From Porodaedalea pini (Eukaryota; Basidiomycota; Agaricomycetes; Hymenochaetales; Hymenochaetaceae): 64,000 nt of DNA. The notes under the pieces were generated by a model. That model saw only the letters and a list, made by a program, of their open reading frames with translations, did no database searches and was not told the origin of the DNA. This document shows positions 47,322-58,522 of the stretch, piece by piece (positions within the stretch are counted from its first letter, which is position 1; every line of letters begins with the position of its first letter). The stretch spans positions 1 through 64,000 of the forward strand of contig NBAY01000022.1 in assembly GCA_002794775.1 (NCBI GenBank), written 5' to 3'. The translations under genes were made by a program, and so were the position numbers.

Positions 47322-49145
47322 TTACCCCCCCCCCTCAAGGTTGGGTGTCCCGACCAACCAAGATCGCGGTTGTCTGGTTCAGTGTTGATGAAGAGTGGAC
47401 GGAGTTGTTGGCGAGGAATGTCAAGTTTTTGAGGAGCTCCAGGGTGTCTTCGATAGAATTCAGTGATCACCTCCTTTGCATTCTCACCGAAGTCCATTTT
47501 GGGCTGCCAGGTTGGTTCATTGTATCCGACCCATTTGACAAGGTATTGTAGCTTTCCTTGGTGCAAATGTGAGTCCAGAATCTCCTCAACCTCATATTCT
47601 TCCTCATTGTCGATGATGTTGGGTGGTGGTGGTGGTGGCTGTTTCTGACCTTTAGGATGGTTCGACTGCCGGTTTCAACAGGGCCTCATTGAATACGGGG
47701 TGGACCTTTTTCCATTGTTTTGGGAGCTTGAGCTTGTAAGCGCTTGCTCCCACCTTGTCAACAATGTTGAAGGGACTGTACCATTTGTCAGCAAGTTTCT
47801 TCGTAGGCAAGTCTATACTGATGTTTCACCCATCAAGGAAGACCTTGTCACCAGCCTGGTACTCCACCGATGTCCCTGCTGTCCGGTCATGGTAACACTT
47901 CATATCTTCAGCTGCCTTGATCAGGTTGTCCTTTGCAACACAATGAGTCTCCTTGATGTGCTTCGCGAATTCTTCCGCTGACATGTTGGCAGAGGAAGTT
48001 CGTACTGTGTTGAAGCTCATAGGGTGACGTCCGGTGTTCACATAGAAGGGAGACATCTTTGTTGCCGAGTGTTCGCAGTTGTTGTACGTGAACTCTGCAA
48101 GAGGGAGCCAGTCCTTCTAGTCTGATTGTCAATGGTCAACGAAGAGTCGAAGGTACTGTTCGAGTTCTTGGTTGACGCATTCCGTTTGACTGTCCATTTG
48201 TGGATGGTATGCCGTTGACGGGTTTCCTTCGATGTGTAAGAGCTTGTACAACTCCTTCATCATTGATACATCGAACTGTGTGCTGCAGTCATGGATGATC
48301 TTCTTCGGCAAGCTGTGGAGATGGAAAACGTGGTCGCAATACAGTTGGGCCATGCCTTCTGCTGACAATTTCATCATCGTTGGGATCGTGTGTATCTGCT
48401 TTGAGAATCTATCCATGAAGATGCAGATTGCATTGTGTCCTTTTGAGTCTGGGAGTTCCCCGATGAGGTTGACCATGATGATTTCCCAAGGACCCTCAGG
48501 GACTGCATTCGGATGGAGGGGTCTTGACCTCGAGGTTCTCAGGGCCTTCATTCATTGACAATGATCGCATCCTCGGACGTATGCTCGGACGTCGGAAAAC
48601 ATTGACGCCCACCAGAAATCTCGATGTACCAGTTCAATCGTCTTTGACGATCTGGGGTGTCCTGCCAGGGTCGAGTCATGGCATTCCCTCAGCACCACTT
48701 CCTTCATTGTTGATGGCACGTACACCTTGCCTTTCATGTGCTGCAACCCGTCAACTTCTGTCAGTCCCATCAGCCTCTCCGACTCGTCTTGTGCCCTCTG
48801 CACTTTACCCACCCATTCCAATATCTCATCACGCGATGTCCTCACCACCCCACGATTCAGCCACTTTTCTTTGATGAACACGATGCCATTGTTATCATCC
48901 TTGCCCTCGTCATAGCCTGCCTTGCACGACAGTAGGTCCACCTTGCCCATCATCTTCCCCGACTTGTGTTCGAGGTGGAAGTCAAATTCCTCAAGCTCTG
49001 TTTGCCAGCGAGCTTGACGATAGCTCAGTTTCTGCGCTGACCTGAAGTAGGTGAGGTTGGCATGGTCTGACCAGATCTCGATCTTGTGACGGGTGCCGAG
49101 AAGGTACTGCCTCCACTCCTTGAGTGCTGAAATGATCGCGAGCAT
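47322..49145 (-). pseudogene. Gypsy B pol C-terminal half, broken
   Basis: Fragments in order on the minus strand: RNase H and integrase zinc finger (49145-48552, HDSTLAGHPRSSKTIELVHRDF), integrase core (48551-48129, AYHPQMDSQTECVNQELEQY), linker (48056-47826) and chromodomain (47566-47322, YLVKWVGYNEPTWQPKMDF). Separated by stops and frameshifts. Confidence 0.85.
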
Positions 49146-49156
49146 CTCCTTGTCAT

Positions 49157-49597
49157 TGTTAGAACTCGAACTTCCCCTTTTTCTTTATTTTCCCTTTTCC
49201 TTTTCCTTTTCTTTTAATCGCTCCTTTTCATTATATTTAATCATCTTTTCAATCATTTCCCACACTCCTTTCACATGACCTTCATTCGTTCCATTCCGCT
49301 CCCTTTTATGTAATCATAGACAAAGGGGCAACCGGTTCTCACGAGGTGATCACTGTATATAAGGAAGAGGAATCGCGTCTGAACACCTGTTCTGCTTTTC
49401 CTCTTACCTCCGTGACGACCTAGGTGAGACCGCGTCCCCCTCCTGTAGTAGAGTACATTGTATTAATCCTCTTACCTCCGTGACGACCTAGCCTGAGTAC
49501 AGCGTGTCCCGAGTCTCCACTCGAGTATAACACCTCCCAGACGACAGTCAGCCGAGGCCTGCCCAGTCCGAGTCATCTCCCGGACTCCCGCCTAACA
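49157..49597 (+). repeat. 5' LTR of Gypsy element F
   Basis: TGTTAGAACTCGAAC...CTCCCGCCTAACA, 441 bp. TATATAAGG lies near 49356 and GTTCTGCTTTT at about 49389. The matching primer region TAAAAGCAGAAC starts at 49598. Confidence 0.9.
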
Positions 49598-50156
49598 TAA
49601 AAGCAGAACCCCACCCAGGCTCATCCCCAGCATACGTCGTCACTGTCGACTTGCCTTCACTCGGTCTAGAGGAGCACTCCCCTCGACGGACTTGACGTGT
49701 AAACCCCCTAAACGACAACCCTCAACCCTGCCCGGGCGTTTTCGGACGTTCGTGTATTAGGAAATCTTATCCCACCCTGGCCCTCCGACTTTCTCTTTGG
49801 TGGAGAAACCATCTGACTTGGACGTGGGTAACGCACCGTGTACAGTCGTCAACGTCATCGTCGATTGTAATCTCGGCCGCCTCCTTCCGATTGGTCATCA
49901 AACTCGCCGACGAACCTGTCCTTTGCCAGCGTAACATTCATCCGGACAACCAGCCCCTCCCCGTTCCCCCTCCAGTCTAGTCAACATAGATCTTACCGAG
50001 GAACAGCAGCGGGCTCTTCCTCATTCGTCACGCTACGACACCAAACGACAGTCGTACGTAGCCGATGATAGAAACCACGTCACCCATAACCTCTGGTGGA
50101 GTGACATTAGACGCACCTGGTACTCAACTGAACCATCAGGCGAAAGAACTCGGTGG

Positions 50157-50578
50157 TGTTAGGCGGGAGTCCGGGAGACGGCTCGGACTGGGCAGGCCTC
50201 GGCTGACTGTCGTCTAAGACGTGCTATACTCGAGTGTGGACTCGGGACACGCTTTACTCAGGCTAGGTCGTCGCGGAGGTAAGAGGATTAATACAAGTCT
50301 AAACTAATACAAGGGGGACGAGTCTCACCTAGGTCGTCGCGGAGGTAAGAGGAAAAGCAGAACAAGGAGTTCATGCGATTCCTGAGACCTTATATAGCGA
50401 CGACCGTGAGACTATATTACCTAACATTACATAATGAGTGGGAATGGAACGAGTGAAGGCAGTGTGGGAATGATTGTGTAAGATGGGTAAATATAATGAG
50501 AAGGTGTTAGGCGGTTAAAAGAAAGGAAATAGTAAAAAGGGAATTTTAAAGGAAAAGATGAAAGTTCGAGTCCTAACA
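50157..50578 (-). repeat. 3' LTR of Gypsy element C
   Basis: 422-bp LTR, TGTTAGGCGGGAGTCC...TTCGAGTCCTAACA on the plus strand. Left flank GGTGG. Confidence 0.95.
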
Positions 50579-53500
50579 TTACCCCCCCTTCAAGGTTGGG
50601 CGTCCCGACCAACCATGATCGCGGTTGTCAGGCTCGGTGTCGACAAAGAGTGGGCGGAGTCGAGAGCGAGGGATGTCGAGTTTGCGAGGAGCTCCGGGGT
50701 GTTTAAGGTAGAACTCGGCGATCGCCTCCTTTGCGTTCTCGCCGAAGTCCGTCTCCGGTTGCCAGGTCGGTTCGTTGTACCCGACCCACTTGACGAGGTA
50801 CTGTAGTTTACCTCGGTGCAGACGTGAGTCAATGACCTCTTCAACCTCGTATTCTTCTTCGTTCTCGACGATTTCTGGTGGCGGCGGCGGCGGTAGCTTC
50901 TGGCTCTCAAAGGCCGGTTCAACGGCGGGTTTCAACAGGGCTTCATTGAAGACAGGGTGGACCTTTTTCCATCGCTTCGGGAGTTTGAGCTTGTACGCGC
51001 TCGCTCCTACCTTGACGATGATGTCAAAGGGGCCATACCATTTGTCCGCGAGTTTCTTCGTCGGCGAGTCTGTACTGATGTTTCGCCCGTCGAGGAAGAC
51101 CTTGTCGCCAGCCTTGTATTCCACCGATGCTCCTGCCGTTCGGTCATGGTAGCGCTTCATGTCTTCTGCTGCCTTGACCAGATTGTCCTTTGCCGCGCGA
51201 TGGGTCTCCTTGATGTGCTTCGCGAATTCTTCTGCCGACATGTTGGCAGAGGAAGTTCGTACGGTGTTGAAGCTCCTAGGGTGACGTCCAGTGTTCGCGT
51301 AGAAGGGTGACATCTTTGTTGCCGAATGTTCACGGTTGTTGTAAGCGAACTCTGCGAGAGGGAGCCAGTCCCTCCAGTCCGATTGCCGATGGTCAACGAA
51401 GAGCCGGAGGTACTGTTCGAGCTCTTGGTTGACGCGTTCCGTCTGACCGTCCGTCTGTGGGTGGTATGCCGTTGACGGGTTGCCTTCGATGTGTAGGAGT
51501 TTGTACAGCTCCTTCATCATTGATGCGTCGAACTGCGTGCCTCGGTCATGGATGATCTTCTTCGGCAAGCCGTGGAGGCGGAAGACATGGTCGCGGTACA
51601 GTTGAGCCATGCCTTCCGCTGACAACCTTGTCGTCGTCGGGACCGCGTGTATCTGCTTCGAGAACCTATCCACGAAGACGCATATCGCGTTGTGTCCCTT
51701 GGAGTTCGGGAGCTCTCCGATTAGGTCGACCGTAACAATCTCCCAGGGACCTTCAGGGACCGCGTTTGGATGAAGTGGCCTCGACCTTGACGTTCTTAAG
51801 GCCTTCGTTCATTGACAACGGTCGCATCCTCGGACGTATGCTCGAACGTCGGAGAACATCGACGCCCACCAGAAGTCTCGACGTACCAATTCGACCGTCT
51901 TTGATGATCCGGGATGTCCTGCCAGGGTCGAGTCGTGGCATTCCCGCAACACCGCTTCCTTCATTGTCGACGGCACGTACACCTTGCCTTTCATCCGCCA
52001 CAACCCGTCGACTTTCACCATATTTGTCGGCCTCTCCGACTCGCCCTGCTCTCTCTGCGCTTCACCCACTCGTTGCAACACTTCCTCACGCGACGTCCTT
52101 ACCACTCCACGGTTCAGCCACTTGTCCTTGATGAACACGACATCGTCGTTGTCACCCTTTCCCTCATCATAGCCCGCCTTGCGCGACAGTAGGTCTGCCT
52201 TGCCCATCGTCTTCCCCGACTTGTGCTCGAGGTGAAAGTCGAATTCTTCAAGTTCTGTCCGCCAGCGAGCTTGTCGATAACTCAGCTTTTGCGCCGACCT
52301 GAAGTACGTGAGGTTGGCGTGATCGGACCAGATCTCGATAGGATGACGGGCGCCTAGGAGGTATTGTCTCCACTCCTTGAGTGCCGAGACGATCGCGAGC
52401 ATCTCCTTGTCATAGATCTCGTAGTTCCGTTCTGCTGGTAGGAGCGCTTCTGACCTGTAGGCGACCACCCTCCACTTGCCTTCCTGTTTCTGCAACAACA
52501 CGCCTCCGAGTGCGAAGTTCGACGAGTCCGCCTCAACGCGGAAAGGGCCCTCGTCGTTGGCGATGGCCAGGACTGGAGGTGAGCAGAGACGTCGTCTCAG
52601 CTCCTCGAACGCTTCCTGCTGTTCGGTCTCCCATACCCAGTCCTTCTTGCCCGTCAGCGACGTCAGCGGGTGGACCACCTTGCTGTAGTCCTTGATGAAC
52701 CGTCTCAGCCAGTTGCCCATGCCGAGGAACTGCTGCAGTTGCTTGAGGTTCTGCGGGACTGGCCAGTCTGCGATTGCTCTTGTTTTTGCCGGGTCAGCTC
52801 TGATCTCGCCATTGCCGACGATGTGTCCGAGGTACTTCACAGTCTTAGCATCGAACTCGCATTTTTCTGGCTTTAGGTACAGGCCATTTTCACGCAAGAT
52901 CTGGAGTACACGCCTTGACGTTTCGACGTGTTCCTCAAGAGTTTGCGAAAGGATGAGGATGTCGTCGAGATAGACGATGATCAAGTTGTCGTAGATCAGT
53001 CCCTTGAAGATGTGGTTGACAAAGGCCTGGAACGTTGCCGGGGCATTACAAAGACCAAAGAACATGACCGTTGGTTCAAAGAGGCCCATGTTCGTGCGAA
53101 ACGCTGCCTTCCATTCGTCGCCTTCGCGGATCCGGATATTGTAGTACCCCCAGCGAAGGTCAAGCTTAGTGATGTACTTCGCTTTCTTGACCTTGTCGAC
53201 GAGTTCGTCGATGAGAGGGAGGGGATACTTGTTCTTGATCGTACCATCATTGAGCTTACGATAATCCTGGATCGGGCGTAGCGATTTGTCGGCCTTCTTA
53301 ATGAAGAAGAAGGGCGACGCCATGGGTGATATCGACCGTCGGATGCGACCAGACTTCAAGTTCTCTTCGAGGAAGTCTTTTAGCGATTGTTGCTCAGTTG
53401 GCGTGAGCGGGTAGATTTTGCAATCGCTAGGTTTGAAGTCGGGTTTCAAGTCGATGACGTGGTCCCAGGGTCGATGCTCCGGCAGCTTTTCGAAGCCTTT

Positions 53501-54229
53501 CTCGCTGAAGACGTCGGCGTAGTCGTTGAGATATGCGGGCCAGGACTCCTTGTCCATTCGCACCTCTCTCATCCTCCTCGTTTCTTCCGCTGCTCTCCAC
53601 ACCTTCCGCATTCCTTCTTCCACGCCTTTTTCTACCACACATTCGCTCGGGCAACGCGTAAAGTCGAGTGTTCCCGTCTTCCAGTCGACTTCCGGGTTGT
53701 GTCGACGAAGCCAGTCGTATCCTAGAAAGATGTTGGACGATGCCAGCGAGGTTACTGCTAGGACGATCCGTTCTTTATGGTGACCGATCGTAAGTTCGAC
53801 GTCGACGTACTCCTCGATCAATCCGGCTTCATTGTGTGTGCCGTCGGCATTGAGTACCGCAAGGGGTCGGATGTAACGCTTCGTCTCTAGTCCGTACCGT
53901 TCGACGAACCTTACGTCAATGCACGATCCCGTACATCCCGAATCCACGAGTGCGTGTGCGTCCACCTCCCTCACTCCACCTTCTACGCTGTGTCCGACGT
54001 TCAGGAGAAGGTCCAGCTGGCGTCCGCCAGTTCCTCTCATGAACAGCTGCTCATACCCTTCACTTTTCTTCACATCGGTGGGGACCTTGTACTCGGGAAA
54101 ACCATCGACGTCGTTCGTGTTTACGTATTGTACAGACGGTTGGTTATATTTTAATGAGTCCAGAGTCGAAGTCCCTTGTTCTTCTCGGTCAGTCGCCCCG
54201 ATGGCTACGCCTGACCACTCGCAAAACCC
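50579..54229 (-). pseudogene. Gypsy C pol, one nonsense codon
   Basis: Same domain order as D pol. Protease VDSGCTGSCIDVRF, RT IIVYLDDILILSQ, RNase H FRVEADSSNFALGG and integrase zinc finger lie before TGA 51811-51809. Integrase core, linker and chromodomain (YLVKWVGYNEPTWQPETDF) follow in the same frame to TAA 50581-50579. The stop lies at CDRCQ-stop-TKALR, where D reads CDRCQRTKALR, so CAACGA became CAATGA. The start given is the slippery heptamer (54229-54223) through which pol would be reached from gag. Confidence 0.92.
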
Positions 54230-54448
54230 TGCGAGTCGACGACCTCTTCATCATTCTCTTCTTCCTCCACATAGTCCTCCACCGTCGACCTCCGAGTGTC
54301 TACGACTTCCTCGAAGGCCGACTCCTTCATCGCTCCGAGCTCGTCAGCGAGGATGCGGCGTTCGCCGGGGGCCATCAGTTCCAGCATGCGCTGGATGATC
54401 GGCTTTCCCTGCGGGCACTTGTCCTTGAAATGGCCCAGCCCGCCGCAG

Positions 54449-54871
54449 TGTTAGGCGGAAGCCCGGGAGACGGCTCGGACTGGGCAGGCCTCGGCTGACG
54501 GTCGTCTGGGACGTGCTATACTCGAGCGTAGACTCGGGACACGCTTACTCAGGCTAGGTCGACGCGGAGGTAAGAGGATTAATACAAGGCTAGACTAATA
54601 CAAGGGGGACGAGTCTCACCTAGGTCGACGCGGAGGTAAGAGGAAAAGCAGAACAAGGAGTTCATGCGATTCCTGAGACCTTATATAGCGACGACCGTGA
54701 GACTATATTACCTAACATTACATAACGAGTGGGAATGGAACGAATGAAGGTCGTGTAGAGGGAGTGTGGGAAGTGATTGGAAAGATGATTAAAGATAATG
54801 AAAAGGAGCAATTAACAGAAACGAAAAAGGAAAAGGGGAAATGAAGAAAAGGGGGAGTTCGAGTCCTGACA
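54449..54871 (-). repeat. 3' LTR of Gypsy element D
   Basis: 423-bp LTR, TGTTAGGCGGAAGCCC...TTCGAGTCCTGACA on the plus strand. The adjoining polypurine tract (minus strand GAGGGGGGGGTAAT) is at 54872-54885. Confidence 0.97.
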
Positions 54872-57800
54872 TTACCCCCCCCTCAAGGTTGGGCGTCCCG
54901 ACCAACCAAGATCGCGGTCGTCTGGCTCGGTGTCGACGAAGAGCGGACGGAGTCGTGAGCGAGGGATATCGAGTTTGCGAGGAGCACCGGGGTGTTTGAG
55001 GTAGAATTCAGCAATTGCCTCCTTTGCGTTCTCGCCGAAGTCCGTCTCCGGTTGCCAGGTCGGTTCGTTGTACCCGACCCACTTGACGAGGTACTGTAGT
55101 TTACCTCGGTGCAGCCGTGAGTCAATGACCTCTTCAACCTCGTATTCCTCTTCGTTGTCGACGATTTCCGGTGGTGGCGGTGGCGGTAGCTTCTGGCTCT
55201 CAAACGACGGTTCAACGGCGGGTTTCAATAGGGCTTCGTTGAAGACAGGGTGGACCTTTTTCCATCGCTTCGGGAGTTTGAGCTTGTACGCGCTCGCTCC
55301 TACCTTGTCGACGACGTCAAAGGGGCCGTACCATTTGTCTGCAAGTTTCTTTGTTGGCGAGTCCGTACTGATGTTTCGCCCGTCAAGGAAGACCTTGTCG
55401 CCAGCCTTGTATTCCACCGATGCTCCTGCCGTCCGGTCATGGTAGCGTTTCATGTCTTCTGCTGCCTTGACCAGATTGTCCCTTGCTGCGCGATGGGTCT
55501 CCTTGATGTGCTTCGCGAATTCTTCTGCCGACATGTTGGTAGAGGAAGTTCGTACGGCGTCGAAGCTTCTAGGGTGACGTCCAGTGTTCGCGTAGAAGGG
55601 TGACATCTTTGTCGCCGAGTGTTCTCGGTTGTTGTAGGCGAACTCTGCGAGAGGGAGCCAGTCTTTCCAGTCTGACTGCCGATAGTCAACGAAGAGCCGG
55701 AGGTACTGTTCGAGCTCTTGGTTGACGCGTTCCGTCTGACCGTCCGTTTGCGGGTGATACGCCGTCGACGGGTTGCCTTCGATGTGTAGGAGTTTGTACA
55801 GCTCCCTCATCATTGATGCGTCAAACTGCGTGCCTCGGTCATGGATGATCTTTTTTGGCAAGCCATGGAGACGGAAGACGTGGTCGCGGTACAGTTGAGC
55901 CATGCCTTCCGCTGACAATTTTGTCGTCGTCGGGATCGCGTGCATCTGTTTCGAGAACCTATCGACGAAAACGCAGATTGCGTTGTGCCCCTTGGAGTCC
56001 GGGAGTTCTCCGATGAGGTCGACCGTGACAATTTCCCAGGGGCCTTCAGGGACCGCGTTTGGATGAAGTGGCCTCGACCTTGATGCCCTCAGAGCCTTCG
56101 TTCGTTGGCAGCGGTCACATCCTCGGACGTATGCTCGGACATCGGAGAACATCGACGCCCACCAGAAGTCTCGACGTACCAGTTCGACCGTCTTCGACGA
56201 TCCCGGATGTCCTGCCAGGGTCGAGTCGTGGCACTCCCTCAACACCGCTTCCTTCATCGTCGACGGCACGTATACCTTGCCTTTCATTCGCCACAACCCG
56301 TCGACTTCTACCATATTCGTCGGCCTTTCCGACTCGTCTTGGGCCCTCTGCGCTTCACCCACTCGTTCCAACACTTCATCCCGCGACGTCCTCACTATTC
56401 CCCGATTCAACCACTTTTCCTTGATGAAGACGATGCCGTCGTTGTCATCCTGGCCCTTGTCGTAACCTGCCTTGCGCGATAATAGGTCCGCCTTGCCCAT
56501 CGTCTTCCCCGACTTGTGTTCGAGGTGGAAGTCAAACTCTTCGAGTTCGGTTCGCCAGCGGGCTTGACGGTAGCTCAGCTTCTGCGCTGACCTGAAGTAG
56601 GTGAGGTTAGCGTGGTCGGACCAGATCTCGATCGTGTGGCGAGCGCCGAGGAGGTATTGTCGCCATTCCTTGAGCGCCGAAACGATCGCGAGCATCTCCT
56701 TGTCGTAGATCTCGTAGTTTCGTTCAGCGGGTAGGAGTGCTTCTGACCTATAGGCAATCACCCTCCACTTCCCTTCCTGTTTTTGCAACAACACACCGCC
56801 GAGCGCAAAGTTTGACGAGTCCGCTTCTACGCGGAAAGGACCCTCGTCGTTGGCGATGGCTAGGACTGGAGGTGAGCAGAGACGTCGTCTCAGCTCCTCG
56901 AACGCTTCCTGCTGTTCGGTCTCCCATACCCAGTCCTTCTTGCCCGTTAACGACGTCAGCGGATGGACCACCTTACTGTAGTCCTTGATGAACCGTCGTA
57001 GCCAGTTACCCATGCCGAGGAATTGTTGTAGCTGTTTCAGGTTTCGTGGGACCGGCCAGTTCGCAATCGCCTCCGTCTTTGCTGGGTCAGCCTTGATCTC
57101 GCCATTACCGATGATGTGGCCGAGGTATTTGACGACCTTGGCGTCAAATTCGCACTTCTCCGGCTTCAGGTACAGGCCATTCTCTCGCAGGATCTGAAGG
57201 ACGCGCCTCGACGTGTCTATATGTTCCTCAATGGTCTCCGAGAGGATCAATATGTCGTCGAGGTATACGATGATCAGGTTAGCGTAAATCAGTTCCTTGA
57301 AGATGTGATTGACAAAAGCCTGGAACGTTGCCGGGGCGTTGCAGAGACCAAAGAACATGACCGTCGGTTCGAAGAGGCCCATGTTTGTGCGAAACGCTGC
57401 TTTCCATTCGTCACCCTCGCGGATCCGGATATTGTAGTACCCCCAGCGAAGGTCAAGCTTAGTGATGTACTTCGCTTTCTTGACCTTGTCGACGAGTTCG
57501 TCAATGAGAGGGAGGGGATACTTGTTCTTGATCGTACCGTCATTGAGCTTACGGTAATCCTGGATCGGGCGTAGCGATTTGTCGGCCTTCTTAATGAAGA
57601 AGAAGGGCGACGCCATGGGCGATATCGACCGTCGAATGCGACCCGACTTCAAGTTTTCATCGAGGAAGTCCTTGAGTGACTGTTGCTCTGTTGGCGTGAG
57701 CGGGTAGATTTTACAGTCACTTGGTTTGAAGTCGGGCTTCAAGTCGATGACGTGGTCCCACGGTCGGTGTTCCGGTAGCTTTTCGAAGCCTTTTTCGCTA

Positions 57801-58462
57801 AAGACATCGGCGTAGTCGTTGAGGTATGCGGGCCAGGACTCCTTGTCCATTCGCACCTCTCTCACCCTCCTCGTCTCCTCTGCTGCTCTCCACACCCTCC
57901 GCATACCTTCCTCGTCGTCCTTCTCTACCACGCATTCACCTGGACAGCGAGTAAAGTCGAGTGTCCCCGTCTTCCAGTTGACCTCTGGATTGTGTCGTCG
58001 AAGCCAGTCGTACCCCAGGAAGATGTTAGAAGACGCCAATGAGGTTACTGCCAGGACGATCTGTTCCTTATGATGACCGATCGTGAGTTCAACGTCAACG
58101 TATTCCTCGATCAACCCAGCTTCGTTGTGCGTGCCGTCGGCATTGAGCACCGCAAGGGGTCGGATATACCGCTTCGTCTCTAGCCCATACCGTTCGACGA
58201 ACCTCACGTCGATGCACGATCCTGTACATCCCGAGTCCACGAGTGCGTGAGCGTCTACCTCCCTCACTTCACCTTTCACACTGTGTCCGACGTTCAGGAG
58301 AAGGTCCAGCTGGCGTCCGCCAGTTCCTCTCATGAACAACTGCTCATACCCTTCACTTCTTTTCACACCGGTGGGGACTTCATATTCCGGAAAACCATCG
58401 ACGTCGTTCGCATCTACGTGTTGTACAGACGGTTGGTTATATTTTAACGAGTCCGGATTCAA
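54872..58462 (-). CDS. Gypsy D pol polyprotein with chromodomain
   Basis: 1,196 codons counted from 58462; the frame is also open upstream into the gag overlap and is probably entered by -1 frameshifting near 58516. Aspartic protease DSGC at 76-79. RT with FGLCNAPATF and YLDD at 400-403. RNase H D548/E589/D616 (VEADSSN, YDKEML, IWSDHANL). Integrase zinc finger H744/H751/C781/C784. Catalytic D814, D874, E910 with 35 residues between the last two. C-terminal chromodomain (YEVEEVIDSRLHRGKLQYLV, WVGYNEPTWQPETDF), which usually directs integration to histone-marked heterochromatin. The final codons (LRGG, stop) are encoded by the polypurine tract. All catalytic residues are present. Confidence 0.97.
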   Translation of the reverse strand: MNPDSLKYNQPSVQHVDANDVDGFPEYEVPTGVKRSEGYEQLFMRGTGGRQLDLLLNVGHSVKGEVREVDAHALVDSGCTGSCIDVRFVERYGLETKRYIRPLAVLNADGTHNEAGLIEEYVDVELTIGHHKEQIVLAVTSLASSNIFLGYDWLRRHNPEVNWKTGTLDFTRCPGECVVEKDDEEGMRRVWRAAEETRRVREVRMDKESWPAYLNDYADVFSEKGFEKLPEHRPWDHVIDLKPDFKPSDCKIYPLTPTEQQSLKDFLDENLKSGRIRRSISPMASPFFFIKKADKSLRPIQDYRKLNDGTIKNKYPLPLIDELVDKVKKAKYITKLDLRWGYYNIRIREGDEWKAAFRTNMGLFEPTVMFFGLCNAPATFQAFVNHIFKELIYANLIIVYLDDILILSETIEEHIDTSRRVLQILRENGLYLKPEKCEFDAKVVKYLGHIIGNGEIKADPAKTEAIANWPVPRNLKQLQQFLGMGNWLRRFIKDYSKVVHPLTSLTGKKDWVWETEQQEAFEELRRRLCSPPVLAIANDEGPFRVEADSSNFALGGVLLQKQEGKWRVIAYRSEALLPAERNYEIYDKEMLAIVSALKEWRQYLLGARHTIEIWSDHANLTYFRSAQKLSYRQARWRTELEEFDFHLEHKSGKTMGKADLLSRKAGYDKGQDDNDGIVFIKEKWLNRGIVRTSRDEVLERVGEAQRAQDESERPTNMVEVDGLWRMKGKVYVPSTMKEAVLRECHDSTLAGHPGSSKTVELVRRDFWWASMFSDVRAYVRGCDRCQRTKALRASRSRPLHPNAVPEGPWEIVTVDLIGELPDSKGHNAICVFVDRFSKQMHAIPTTTKLSAEGMAQLYRDHVFRLHGLPKKIIHDRGTQFDASMMRELYKLLHIEGNPSTAYHPQTDGQTERVNQELEQYLRLFVDYRQSDWKDWLPLAEFAYNNREHSATKMSPFYANTGRHPRSFDAVRTSSTNMSAEEFAKHIKETHRAARDNLVKAAEDMKRYHDRTAGASVEYKAGDKVFLDGRNISTDSPTKKLADKWYGPFDVVDKVGASAYKLKLPKRWKKVHPVFNEALLKPAVEPSFESQKLPPPPPPEIVDNEEEYEVEEVIDSRLHRGKLQYLVKWVGYNEPTWQPETDFGENAKEAIAEFYLKHPGAPRKLDIPRSRLRPLFVDTEPDDRDLGWSGRPTLRGG

Positions 58463-58479
58463 AGTCCCTTGTTCTTCCC

Positions 58480-58522
58480 GGTCAGTCGCCCCGATGGCTA
58501 CGCCTGACCACTCGCAAAACCC
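58480..58522 (-). promoter_or_regulatory. probable -1 ribosomal frameshift signal
   Basis: On the minus strand the gag codons CAG GGT TTT contain the X-XXY-YYZ heptamer GGGTTTT (58522-58516). After GCGAGT comes GGTCAG (58509-58504), an 18-nt loop holding the gag stop, and CTGACC (58485-58480), which can pair. The pol frame is -1 relative to gag and is open across this point. Confidence 0.65.

Larger units (their letters stand above)
46884..49156 (-). mobile_element. Gypsy element B, 3' part
   Basis: Minus-strand element inserted into the RT region of A. Its 3' LTR lies at 46884-47321, followed by pol read leftwards: chromodomain, integrase, RNase H. At 49156 it is cut by element F, in the RNase H region (the base order GAGCATCTCCTTGTCAT continues as AGATCTCGTAG in intact copies). 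The rest lies beyond the window. It is decayed, with many stops and Arg to Cys/His/Gln changes typical of CpG loss. Confidence 0.9.
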
